From contig MNCZ01000135.1 of NCBI GenBank assembly GCA_001914695.1, positions 1-39,756 of the forward strand: a DNA stretch of 39,756 nucleotides. Reading direction: 5' to 3'. Positions 8,610 through 15,792 of this stretch are shown here, in pieces. Position numbers and translations under genes: made by a program. This stretch comes from Gammaproteobacteria bacterium 13_2_20CM_66_19. GTDB taxonomy: Bacteria > Pseudomonadota > Gammaproteobacteria > Steroidobacterales > Steroidobacteraceae. Below the pieces are notes generated by a model. The model was given only the letters and a program-made list of their open reading frames with translations, was not told the origin of the DNA and made no database searches. Position 1 is the stretch's first letter, and each line of letters opens with the position of its first letter.

Positions 8610-8820
8610 GTCGCCACCCCCCGGCGGCATGCAATGCCGTGCGAGCGTGCACCGCGGGCGCCGGCCAGGTCAAGCGCGGGTTTTACCCTGTCGGTCTGGC
8701 GCCGTGCAACGGCCAAGGGCGGTGCACTCACGGAGCGCGCGGCCGCCCTCGGTAACACGTCTGTGGCACACTGACACGCGACTGGAGCGCTTAGCGCCGT
8801 TCGTGGCCGGAGCACGCCTC

Positions 8821-8883
8821 ATGATCGATGACACCGGAGCCAGGGTCGGCGATCTCGCGCGCTCGAAGGGAGCGGCGCGCTGA
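8821..8883 (+). CDS. Possible 20-codon upstream ORF
   Basis: An ATG at 8821 with GGAG 8 bases upstream (8809-8812) opens a 20-residue frame ('MIDDTGARVGDLARSKGAAR'). It ends in TGA at 8881-8883, sharing the A with the ATG of the transporter gene (TGATG). This arrangement often couples translation. It may also be chance, since the transporter has its own upstream GAAGGGAG. No homology is recognised. Confidence 0.25.
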   Translation: MIDDTGARVGDLARSKGAAR

Positions 8884-10175
8884 TGGAGCGTCTGTCCGCG
8901 CTCTTGCGCCGCCTCGTCGTGCTGCAGCCCGGTGAGGCGCCGGCGCTCCTGGCATCGTTCGCGACGCTCCTCTGCATGTTCGCGAGCTACACGATCCTTC
9001 GTCCGGTGCGCGATGCCTTGGGTATCACTTCCGGGCTCGAGAAGATTCCGTACCTCTTCTGGGGCGTCTTCATCGTGATGCTGGTGCTGCAGCCGCTCTA
9101 CGGTTGGCTCACCTCGCGCTTCCCGCGCGCCGTGTTCCTGCCGTGGGTCTACGGGTTCTTCATCGCCAACCTGCTCGGCTTCTACGTCTGGTTCCGGCTC
9201 GGGGCGGACCGCACCTGGATCGCGCGGACCTACTTCGTGTGGGTGAGCGTCTTCAACCTGTTCGTGGTGGCGGCGTTCTGGAGCCTGATGGCGGACCTGT
9301 TCACGCGCGAGCAGGCGGGACGGGTGTTCGGCTTCATCTGGGCGGGAGCCAGCACCGGGGGCCTCATCGGGCCGTTCGTCGCCCACGAGCTCGCCGTGCC
9401 TCTCGGCGCCAGCAATCTGCTGCCGATCTCGGCGGCGCTGCTCGCCGTGTCGCTGGTGTTGATGATCGCGGTGATCCGCCTGCAGCGCACACAGGCGGCC
9501 GCGGTGCGCGTCGAGGAGCCGCCGCAGGCCGACGCCGCGCTCGGCGGAAGTCTCTGGGCCGCCTTCGGTCAGGTCGTCCGCTCGCCGTATCTTCTCGGCA
9601 TTGCGCTCTTCGTGCTGCTCATGACCTGGGTATCGACCTTCCTCTACCTCGAGCAGCAGGCGTTCGTGGCCAAGGCGTTTGCCACGGCCGATGAGCGCAC
9701 GCGCTTCTTCGGCGGCATCGATTTCTGGGTGCAGGCGGCCTCGCTCCTGATGCAGCTGCTGTTCTTCGGGCGGCTGTTCAAATGGGTGGGCCTCCGGGCC
9801 ATGCTGGTGTCGGTGCCCGTCATCATGACCGCGGGCTATGCGCTGGTCGCTCTGGCGCCAGGCTTCATGGTGCTCGTGGTGGTGTACGCGGTGCGCCGGG
9901 TCGGGGACTACGCGCTGACCCGGCCGTGCCGCGACGCGCTGTTCACGGTGGTGAGCCGCGAGGAGAAGTACAAGGCGAAGAGCCTCATCGATACCTTCGT
10001 GTACCGCGGCGGCGATGCCTTGAGCGGTTCGCTCTACAAGGAGCTCACCGGCTCATTCGGAGCCGGTCCTGCGGCCATCGGCTGGCTGGGAGCTGCGATC
10101 TCGGCGCTGTGGAGCGTGCTGGCGCTCGCCCTCGGCAAGGCTCAGGAGCAGCGCCGCTCGGTGATCGCGCGCTGA
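8883..10175 (+). CDS. Npt1/Npt2-like (ATP/ADP carrier-type) MFS transporter
   Basis: Integral inner-membrane protein of 430 residues with about 12 hydrophobic segments. The N-terminus 'FASYTILRPVRDALGI' resembles the first helix of the bacterial nucleotide-transporter (Npt/TLC-like) group within the MFS fold, and the C-terminal half has 'VRRVGDYALTRPCRDALFTV' and 'KSLIDTFVYRGGDALSG', both typical of the free-living proteobacterial members. In intracellular bacteria such carriers exchange ATP for ADP; in free-living bacteria the substrate is unknown, so nucleotide transport should not be assumed. A GAAGGGAG site precedes the ATG. The gene converges on the kinase gene. Confidence 0.8.
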   Translation: MERLSALLRRLVVLQPGEAPALLASFATLLCMFASYTILRPVRDALGITSGLEKIPYLFWGVFIVMLVLQPLYGWLTSRFPRAVFLPWVYGFFIANLLGFYVWFRLGADRTWIARTYFVWVSVFNLFVVAAFWSLMADLFTREQAGRVFGFIWAGASTGGLIGPFVAHELAVPLGASNLLPISAALLAVSLVLMIAVIRLQRTQAAAVRVEEPPQADAALGGSLWAAFGQVVRSPYLLGIALFVLLMTWVSTFLYLEQQAFVAKAFATADERTRFFGGIDFWVQAASLLMQLLFFGRLFKWVGLRAMLVSVPVIMTAGYALVALAPGFMVLVVVYAVRRVGDYALTRPCRDALFTVVSREEKYKAKSLIDTFVYRGGDALSGSLYKELTGSFGAGPAAIGWLGAAISALWSVLALALGKAQEQRRSVIAR

Positions 10176-10193
10176 AGCGGGCGGCCGCCACGT

Positions 10194-10229
10194 TCTCGGG
10201 TGCGCCTGCCGCGAGACACCGCGCTCTCG
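10194..10229. terminator. Alternative stem-loops between convergent genes
   Basis: CGAGA at 10212-10216 can pair either with TCTCG at 10194-10198 or with TCTCG at 10225-10229. The element lies between the convergent transporter and kinase genes, where a two-way transcript end would be expected. There is no T-run and the stems are short, so this is a weak call. Confidence 0.25.
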
Positions 10230-10247
10230 GGCCTTGGGGGTTGAAGG

Positions 10248-11876
10248 CTACGCCGCGCTCGTCTCTCGCTCGTCGACCGCGCCTTCGCGCAGCGCGGTGG
10301 CCGCGGCGATGATCTCCGCGGCAGTTCCGATGCGGTCATCACGCGACTTCGCCAGCAGCCGCGTGACCAGCGTCTGATAGCGCGCGAGCTGGGGCGGCAG
10401 CATGGGGAGCGGTCCGCTCACGTGCTGTTGCAGCACTTCCATGGCGCTGTCGCCCGCGTAGGGCTTCTCGCCGGTCAGCATCTCGTAGCACATGACCCCG
10501 AGGCTGTAGAAATCCGAGCGCGCATCGAGGACCTCGCCGAGCGCCTGCTCGGGACTCATGTAGTAGGGCGATCCGTGCAGCACCCCCGTGCGGGTGATCG
10601 CGCTGGTCGCGCCATCGAGCGAGCGCGCCAGGCCGAAGTCGATGAGCGCCACGGCATCATTCTCGCGCAGCATCACGTTCGGCGGCTTCAGGTCGCGGTG
10701 CACGAGGCCCGCGGCGTGCACCACCTGCAGCGCCGCGGCGATCTTAGCGACGAAATGCATGGCCTGCCGCTCGCTCAGACCGCGCTGGATGCGCGTCTTG
10801 AGGTCCCCGCGCGGCAGGTATTCCATCGCCAGGTACTCGAAGCCGCCGCTCACGCCGTAGTCGTAGATCTCCACCACCAGCGGGCTTCTGACGGCCATGA
10901 TCGCGGTGTACTCGCGCTCGAGGAATTGCCGCCCCGCCGCTTCATCGCGCAGCGACTTGCTCACCTTGAGCGCGACGTTGTATCCGCGCCGGGCGCTCGC
11001 GGCGAGATAGACCACCGCCTTCTCCGACTCGCCGATCTTGAGGCGCAGCGTGTAGCCCGGAATGAGCTGGGCGTCCGCTCCCGCGAGCAGCGCCGCCACG
11101 CCCGGGCCCTGCAGCACTTCGGCCGAGCCCGAGTCGGCCGGGGCCGCGGCGTCGGCCGCCGCCCCCGTCCCCGCCCCCGACGCTGCCGCGGCTGCCGGCG
11201 CACCATTCGCGGCGGCCTCGCCGTTTGCCCGCGCGGCGTCGCCCGCCGGGCTGGCGTCGGCCGCAGGGCTGGCGTCGGCTGCGGGGCTGGCGTCGGCCGC
11301 AGCGCCAGGGCCGGCCGCTAAAGCGGCACCAGGGGCTGCATCGGAGTCACCGGCGTGCGCCTCGGGGGTGGCTGCGGCGAGCTGTGCGGCGCGCGCCTGC
11401 CGCGCCTGGTCGCGCGAGTGGTTCGCGAGGCTCGCCAGACGGCGCGTAACGCGCCGCTCCACGCGCCGCAGCCCCAAGCGCACGGCGTTGTTGAGGCGCT
11501 CGGGAGTCAGCAGTCGCTTCGGCAGGTAGTCGAGCGCACCGAGGTGGAGCGCCCGCACGGCGGTGAGCTCGTTACCGTCCTCGGCGAGCGCGATCACCCC
11601 GGGAGTGACCGGCTGGGCGCGCAGCCGCCGCAACAGCGACAGGCCCTGCGATTGCGGATCGTCCGGGCTCGAGCCGAACGTGGCGGCGAGCAGCACCAGG
11701 TCGCACTCGCGGCCCGAGAAAGTGGTGCACCAGAGCTCGAACTCGCTGCGGTTCAGCAGGCTGACGCTCGTGTGCGGACAGAGCACATCCAGGTGGTGAC
11801 GCAGCCACTCGCCGTAGCGGACGTCGTCGTCCACCACCAGCACCCGGGCAGGGGAATCCATGGGGTGCTTGCTCAT
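10248..11876 (-). CDS. Ser/Thr protein kinase with degenerate receiver domain
   Basis: Cytoplasmic 542-residue fusion. Residues 11-140 are a receiver-like domain with the acidic cluster 'VVDDD' (14-18) and the conserved Lys (K120, 'YLPKRLLTPERL'), but the phospho-acceptor Asp is replaced by Ala ('DLVLLAATFG', A64). A ~110-residue Ala/Pro-rich linker follows. The Hanks-type kinase domain (about 275-535) has the VALK lysine (K304), 'VHRDLKPPNVML' (catalytic D395, N400), 'IDFGLARS' (D413) and 'YYMSPEQ'. All catalytic residues are present, but the Gly-rich loop is weak ('IGESEKAVVYLA'). No transmembrane helix is visible. The ATG overlaps the stop of the upstream receiver/TonB gene as ATGA, so the two products are made together and probably work together. 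The substrate is unknown. Confidence 0.92.
   Translation of the reverse strand: MSKHPMDSPARVLVVDDDVRYGEWLRHHLDVLCPHTSVSLLNRSEFELWCTTFSGRECDLVLLAATFGSSPDDPQSQGLSLLRRLRAQPVTPGVIALAEDGNELTAVRALHLGALDYLPKRLLTPERLNNAVRLGLRRVERRVTRRLASLANHSRDQARQARAAQLAAATPEAHAGDSDAAPGAALAAGPGAAADASPAADASPAADASPAGDAARANGEAAANGAPAAAAASGAGTGAAADAAAPADSGSAEVLQGPGVAALLAGADAQLIPGYTLRLKIGESEKAVVYLAASARRGYNVALKVSKSLRDEAAGRQFLEREYTAIMAVRSPLVVEIYDYGVSGGFEYLAMEYLPRGDLKTRIQRGLSERQAMHFVAKIAAALQVVHAAGLVHRDLKPPNVMLRENDAVALIDFGLARSLDGATSAITRTGVLHGSPYYMSPEQALGEVLDARSDFYSLGVMCYEMLTGEKPYAGDSAMEVLQQHVSGPLPMLPPQLARYQTLVTRLLAKSRDDRIGTAAEIIAAATALREGAVDERETSAA
11248..11301 (-). repeat. Three 18-bp tandem repeats in the kinase linker
   Basis: Three near-identical 18-bp units (11248-11265, 11266-11283, 11284-11301) encode repeated ADASPA hexapeptides in the linker between the receiver and kinase domains. 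Two positions differ in the middle unit. The length is a multiple of three, so unit gain or loss would only change linker length. Confidence 0.9.
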
Positions 11877-13948
11877 CGTTGCATCGCAAACCGCAGGCGC
11901 ACGCGGGCGCGCTGACCGATGCCCTGGCCGGCTCGCATCACGGGCTGATAGCGCCAGCGGCGCACGGCATCGAGCGCCGCCTGCTCGAAGACGCCAACCG
12001 GTTGTGCGCCGACGACCGTGACGTCACCCACCGAGCCGTCGGGGTTGACGAGGAACTGCACATCCACCCAGCCCTCGAGACCGTGCTTGCGCGCCTCGAG
12101 GGGAAAGTCCGGCGGCACGTAGCGGGTGCGGGTGAGCGAGCTCGCGCTCACGTAGCTCGCGGCGCGTTGCGCCTGCTCCTGCGCGACGCCGATCGCGGAG
12201 TCGAGCTCGCCAACGGCCGCCGGGTCGGCGCCGGCGGTGCGCGCGTCGGTGAGCCAGCGGCGCGCGAGCGCATAGTCCTGAGCGCGCAGCGCGCCGCGTG
12301 ACTCATCGAGCAGGCGCGTGTCGAAGGCGGTGCGCGCGAGTTGCGTCGCATTGTGCTCCGGATCCGTCTGCACGAGCTTCGCTAGATAGAACTGGGCGCT
12401 GTCGCCGGCCGGCTCGAGGAGGCGCCCCTCGCCGAGACGCTCGTTGAAGGCCTGCGCCAGGTGTGCCACCGAGTTGGCCTTGCTCGCGCCGCGCAGGCGC
12501 TGTGCCTCGGCATGCAGCACGGCGACGTCCGCCGGAGCCGCCCCCGCATCCGCCGCTGCGGCCGCCCAGCGGTCCGCCCGCTCCGGGTCGCCCGCGGTGA
12601 GTGCCTTGTCCGCCTCGACGTTCAGACGTGCGATCAGCGCCTGCGTCGCCTGCGCGACGCCGGGATCCTGCGGGGCGAGCGCGCGCGCCGATTCGATGTA
12701 GAAGCGCGCGTTGCGCTCGGCGGGCTCGACGAGGTGTCCGTCCGCGAGCGCCTCACGGGCGCGCTTGAGAAAGTCCGCGACCCCGCCGAGCCGCTGCTGC
12801 GTCAGCTGCTCGCGCGCCGAGTCGACCAGCATTGAGCGATGCCCGCCGCGCGCGGCATCGTCGAGCACCGCCAGTGCGCCCGCGACGTTGCCGGTTGCGG
12901 CGGCGCGTTGCGCCTTGTCGAGCACGGCGCGCTCGCGCTGGGCGCCGATCTGGCCGATCAGGAACGCCACACGCGGGTGTTGCGGGCTGATGGCGCGCGC
13001 CTCCTCGGCGAGCTGCTGTGCGCCGTCCAGGTGATGCTCCTGCAGCAGCGCCTCGGCTTCCGCCATGAGTCGGTCGATGACCTGCTCGACACCGTTTAGC
13101 GCGCGCGGATCGCGCGCGTTGCGGCGCAGAGCCTCGCGGTACAGATCCGCGGCGCTCGCGCCCGGCGGTGTCACAATCTGACCGGCGGCAAGCGCGTGGT
13201 CGGCGCGTGCCAGTAGGTTCTCGAGCACCGCGTCACCGGCGTCGGGAGCGGGAGCGGGGACGGCCGGGACGGCGGAGGCGGCGGGGCGCAGGCGATCCGG
13301 TGTCGTCATGGGGAGCCGGATGAGGTGGCGATCCACGACGAACCATCCCGCAGCGGCGGCAGTGCCGAGGAGCGCGAGCAGCAGCCACCACCTCGCTCCC
13401 TTCGGGGTGCGGGCGAGCGCTGCGAAGGTGCTGGTGACGAGGCCCGCCTGCGCTTCGCGGTGGCGCCGCCAGGCCGCGTCCACAAACAACCGCGCCCGCT
13501 GCTCGGAGACCGGCTTGTGAAGGAAGCGGTAGATCGACCCGTCGGTGATCTCCGTCGCGAGCGCCGCCTGCTCCTCGACCCCGCCCGCAACGATCAGCAC
13601 CACGTCTGGGAACTGCGCCTCGAGCTGCCGGGCCACCTCTGCGGTGGGCGTGGTGAGCGAGGTGGTATCGAGCACCACGACCCCGGCGTGCAGCGCCATG
13701 AGCGCGGAGGCGAGATCGGTTTCGGAGCGGACCACGCGCAGCTCGTGCGCCGGATCCGCCACTCTCTTGAACGTGGCGAAGAAAGCGGGGTCGTGGGTCA
13801 GCACGAGCAGCGGCTGGCCGGCAAGCGTCAGCGGCGGTGCAACGTCGCGGGACGTTCCCGCTGCACGCTGCGCTTTGGAGTGAGAGGTGCCGGCTGTCAC
13901 AATCTGAAACCCGCCCGTCGGCCTCAGAGCCCGGCCGCGGGGTACCAT
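11873..13948 (-). CDS. Receiver / transmembrane / TonB C-terminal protein
   Basis: About 691 residues from the ATG at 13948; an in-frame ATG at 14050 and a GTG at 13901 are other possible starts. Numbered from the 14050 ATG, residues ~78-195 are a receiver-like domain with the acceptor Asp (D128, 'GVVVLDTT') and Lys (K179, 'FLHKPVSEQ'), but the first acidic pocket is reduced to 'LTHDPAF'. One membrane helix follows (221-239, 'WWLLLALLGTAAAAGWFVV'). The periplasmic part has three ~89-residue helical repeats (about 276-364, 424-512, 528-617) and ends in a TonB C-terminal domain ('EGWVDVQFLVNPDGSVGDV', 'AALDAVRRWRYQP'). It may transmit a cytoplasmic signal to an outer-membrane or cell-wall partner. 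No ExbB/ExbD gene is nearby. The stop overlaps the kinase start (ATGA). Confidence 0.85.
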   Translation of the reverse strand: MVPRGRALRPTGGFQIVTAGTSHSKAQRAAGTSRDVAPPLTLAGQPLLVLTHDPAFFATFKRVADPAHELRVVRSETDLASALMALHAGVVVLDTTSLTTPTAEVARQLEAQFPDVVLIVAGGVEEQAALATEITDGSIYRFLHKPVSEQRARLFVDAAWRRHREAQAGLVTSTFAALARTPKGARWWLLLALLGTAAAAGWFVVDRHLIRLPMTTPDRLRPAASAVPAVPAPAPDAGDAVLENLLARADHALAAGQIVTPPGASAADLYREALRRNARDPRALNGVEQVIDRLMAEAEALLQEHHLDGAQQLAEEARAISPQHPRVAFLIGQIGAQRERAVLDKAQRAAATGNVAGALAVLDDAARGGHRSMLVDSAREQLTQQRLGGVADFLKRAREALADGHLVEPAERNARFYIESARALAPQDPGVAQATQALIARLNVEADKALTAGDPERADRWAAAAADAGAAPADVAVLHAEAQRLRGASKANSVAHLAQAFNERLGEGRLLEPAGDSAQFYLAKLVQTDPEHNATQLARTAFDTRLLDESRGALRAQDYALARRWLTDARTAGADPAAVGELDSAIGVAQEQAQRAASYVSASSLTRTRYVPPDFPLEARKHGLEGWVDVQFLVNPDGSVGDVTVVGAQPVGVFEQAALDAVRRWRYQPVMRAGQGIGQRARVRLRFAMQR

Positions 13949-14041
13949 GACGTAATAAGCCTGGCCTGTCGCTAATGGCGGCGGGATTCTGTGAAACTGG
14001 TCATCTTGTGGGGTCGGCCGGGGTCCTTCGGTCCGCACGGG

Positions 14042-14057
14042 CCCCCGCATCCGGGGG
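14042..14057. repeat. GC hairpin in divergent promoter region
   Basis: CCCCCG (14042-14047) and CGGGGG (14052-14057) can pair around a 4-base loop. It lies between the divergent TonB-type gene and the exported-protein gene. It could sit in either 5' leader; no function is evident. Confidence 0.35.
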
Positions 14058-14103
14058 GTCGGGGGCTGCGAAACCTTAAGTTAGGCGGGCGATCTGAGGG
14101 CTC

Positions 14104-15084
14104 ATGCGACAGGTGCTTCGGGTAAGGCGTGTGCGGGCGGGGCGTGTGCGGGCGTGGGCCCTGGGGCTGGCGCTCGGGTCGGCGTGCGGGGTGGCGCTCG
14201 CCGCCGGCAACGCCACGAGCGTCGGCTACGCGCAGAAGAACGCGGCGCTCGAATTTCTCCAGGCGGTCGCGAGCGGCGACCCGGAGCAGGTGGCGCTCAG
14301 CATACATCCGGATGATCTGCGGGCGCTGCGGCTGCGCATCCTCAACCTGCTGCACGACGAGGCGAAGCGCAATGACAGCACGGTGCGCAACCGGCTGTTT
14401 GGCCCCGCCAAGCAGCTGGACGAGATCGAGCGCCTCACCGACACCGGCTTCTACGCGACGCTCGCCGACCGGCTGTACCTGCCGGGACGCGAGTTCGACT
14501 CGGCCGAGGGGATCGCAGCCGTTCCCGACAAGGACGGCAAGGTCGACGTGCTGATCCGAGGGCGCCAGCCGCGCGACCGCGGCAAGGTGCAGGTGACCGG
14601 CCTCGTGACCCTGAAGCCTTTCGGCAAGGACTGGAAGGCGGCGCTGCCGAGCGAGATCGAGGCGCAGATCGACGATCTCATCGAGGGCCGGCACGGCGCT
14701 GCCGCGGTGACGCGCACGCCGGCGGCGGTGCGCGGGAGCGCCGCCCGCAGCACCGCTCCTGCGCAGCCCGGCATCGTGGAGCTCCTCGCCACGTCCGAGA
14801 AGCTCCTGTCGGACGGCAAGTGCGACGAGTATTACAACAAGCAGATGAGCCCGAACTTCCGGCGCGTCACGGGGAAGAAAGCGATCGCGGCGCTCGTCGC
14901 CTCGTGTCAGAACAGCATGGGCACGCGCCAGATGCTGCTCGCCACGCTGCACATCGTGCGGGGCCTCGATCCACACTATGAGTACGAGGGACAGCGGGCG
15001 ACCTATGACCTGACGGGTCAGGGACTGCCCTACGACCACTTCGTGCTCGAGCAGGTGGACAAGCGCTGGTACGTGGCGGAGTAG
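14104..15084 (+). CDS. Exported protein of unknown function, two-part
   Basis: 326 residues with an unusually Arg-rich start ('MRQVLRVRRVRAGRVRAWAL') followed by a hydrophobic stretch and an 'ALAAG' cleavage-like site, so probably periplasmic. The Arg-rich segment comes partly from a 14-bp direct repeat (14126-14139 and 14141-14154). After cleavage there are two similar-sized modules: 'ALEFLQAVASGDPEQVALSI' starts the first, and 'VELLATSEKLLSDGKCDEYY' starts the second, which ends 'DHFVLEQVDKRWYVAE'. The pattern, a helical start, counts of residues lost or used, and strands ending in 'W.V', resembles NTF2-like/DUF4878-type folds, but I cannot name the family. It is divergent from the TonB-type gene and converges with gspB. 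Confidence 0.65.
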   Translation: MRQVLRVRRVRAGRVRAWALGLALGSACGVALAAGNATSVGYAQKNAALEFLQAVASGDPEQVALSIHPDDLRALRLRILNLLHDEAKRNDSTVRNRLFGPAKQLDEIERLTDTGFYATLADRLYLPGREFDSAEGIAAVPDKDGKVDVLIRGRQPRDRGKVQVTGLVTLKPFGKDWKAALPSEIEAQIDDLIEGRHGAAAVTRTPAAVRGSAARSTAPAQPGIVELLATSEKLLSDGKCDEYYNKQMSPNFRRVTGKKAIAALVASCQNSMGTRQMLLATLHIVRGLDPHYEYEGQRATYDLTGQGLPYDHFVLEQVDKRWYVAE

Positions 15085-15132
15085 CGGGCGGGCCGGCGCG
15101 CCCGGTGCGGTGCGGCCGCGCCTTCGAGTGGC

Positions 15133-15789
15133 CTAGCGCGGCAGCAGGAACTTCGATCCGTGGTAGGAGAGCACCGCGCCTTCGGGAGTGATGCTCTCGA
15201 CCTGCACGCCCTCGGGAAGCGAGTCGCCCTCCCGGAGCTTGTGCATGTTGATCATCACGAAGCGGTCCTGCGTCCGCGCAGCGAACACGTGCAGATCGAG
15301 CCGCAGCTGCGGCAGGTGCGCGTCCGCGGCGGCCGCCGCGTCCTGATAGAGCGGCACGCCGTCCGCCGTGCCGCGCCGCACGTGTGGGCTCAACACCGTC
15401 GGTGAGCTGGCGGGCTCGGATGCCGGAGTGAAGTCCTCGGGATTCGGCACGGCACCGGCAGCGCCGCCGGCTGCGGCCGGGATCGGCGCCGCGGGCGCAG
15501 CCGAGCGGTCCGTGGCCACCGCCGGAACCGCTGTCGCGGGCGCCGGGAGGGGCGGGGCGCTCGCGCCGGCAGCGGCGACGGGGGGCGTGCCGGGAGGGGG
15601 CGTTGCGGCGTGGCGCAGCAGCATCCACATGACCACGCCGAGGTTCACGAGCAGCAGCGCCCCGACCGCGAGGCCCCAAGGGGGGAGACCCGTGCGCGGC
15701 GGCGCGAGCTTCACCTCGAAGAGCGCCGGGCCGCTCTGGCGCTGGCGGTCGCTCTCGGACTTCTTCAGTGCATCGAGGATGAACGACAT
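15133..15789 (-). CDS. gspB: Type II secretion assembly protein GspB
   Basis: 218 residues. It starts 'MSFILDALKKSESDRQRQSG', the hallmark N-terminus of GspB/ExeB-type proteins, followed by one membrane helix (about 38-59, 'PWGLAVGALLLVNLGVVMWM'), a Pro/Ala-rich periplasmic linker and a C-terminal T2SS-B domain ('LDLHVFAARTQDRFVMINMH', 'GVQVESITPEGAVLSYHGS'). GspB and GspA together help the secretin GspD pass and assemble across the peptidoglycan. The gene starts 3 bases after the gspA stop, so the two are in one operon. No other type II secretion genes are in the window. Confidence 0.92.
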   Translation of the reverse strand: MSFILDALKKSESDRQRQSGPALFEVKLAPPRTGLPPWGLAVGALLLVNLGVVMWMLLRHAATPPPGTPPVAAAGASAPPLPAPATAVPAVATDRSAAPAAPIPAAAGGAAGAVPNPEDFTPASEPASSPTVLSPHVRRGTADGVPLYQDAAAAADAHLPQLRLDLHVFAARTQDRFVMINMHKLREGDSLPEGVQVESITPEGAVLSYHGSKFLLPR

Positions 15790-15792
15790 GCA

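Noticed and set aside
15085-15132. GC-rich repeats between convergent genes as a terminator
   Set aside because: Only 5-bp stems with a long loop and no T-run; too weak to call.
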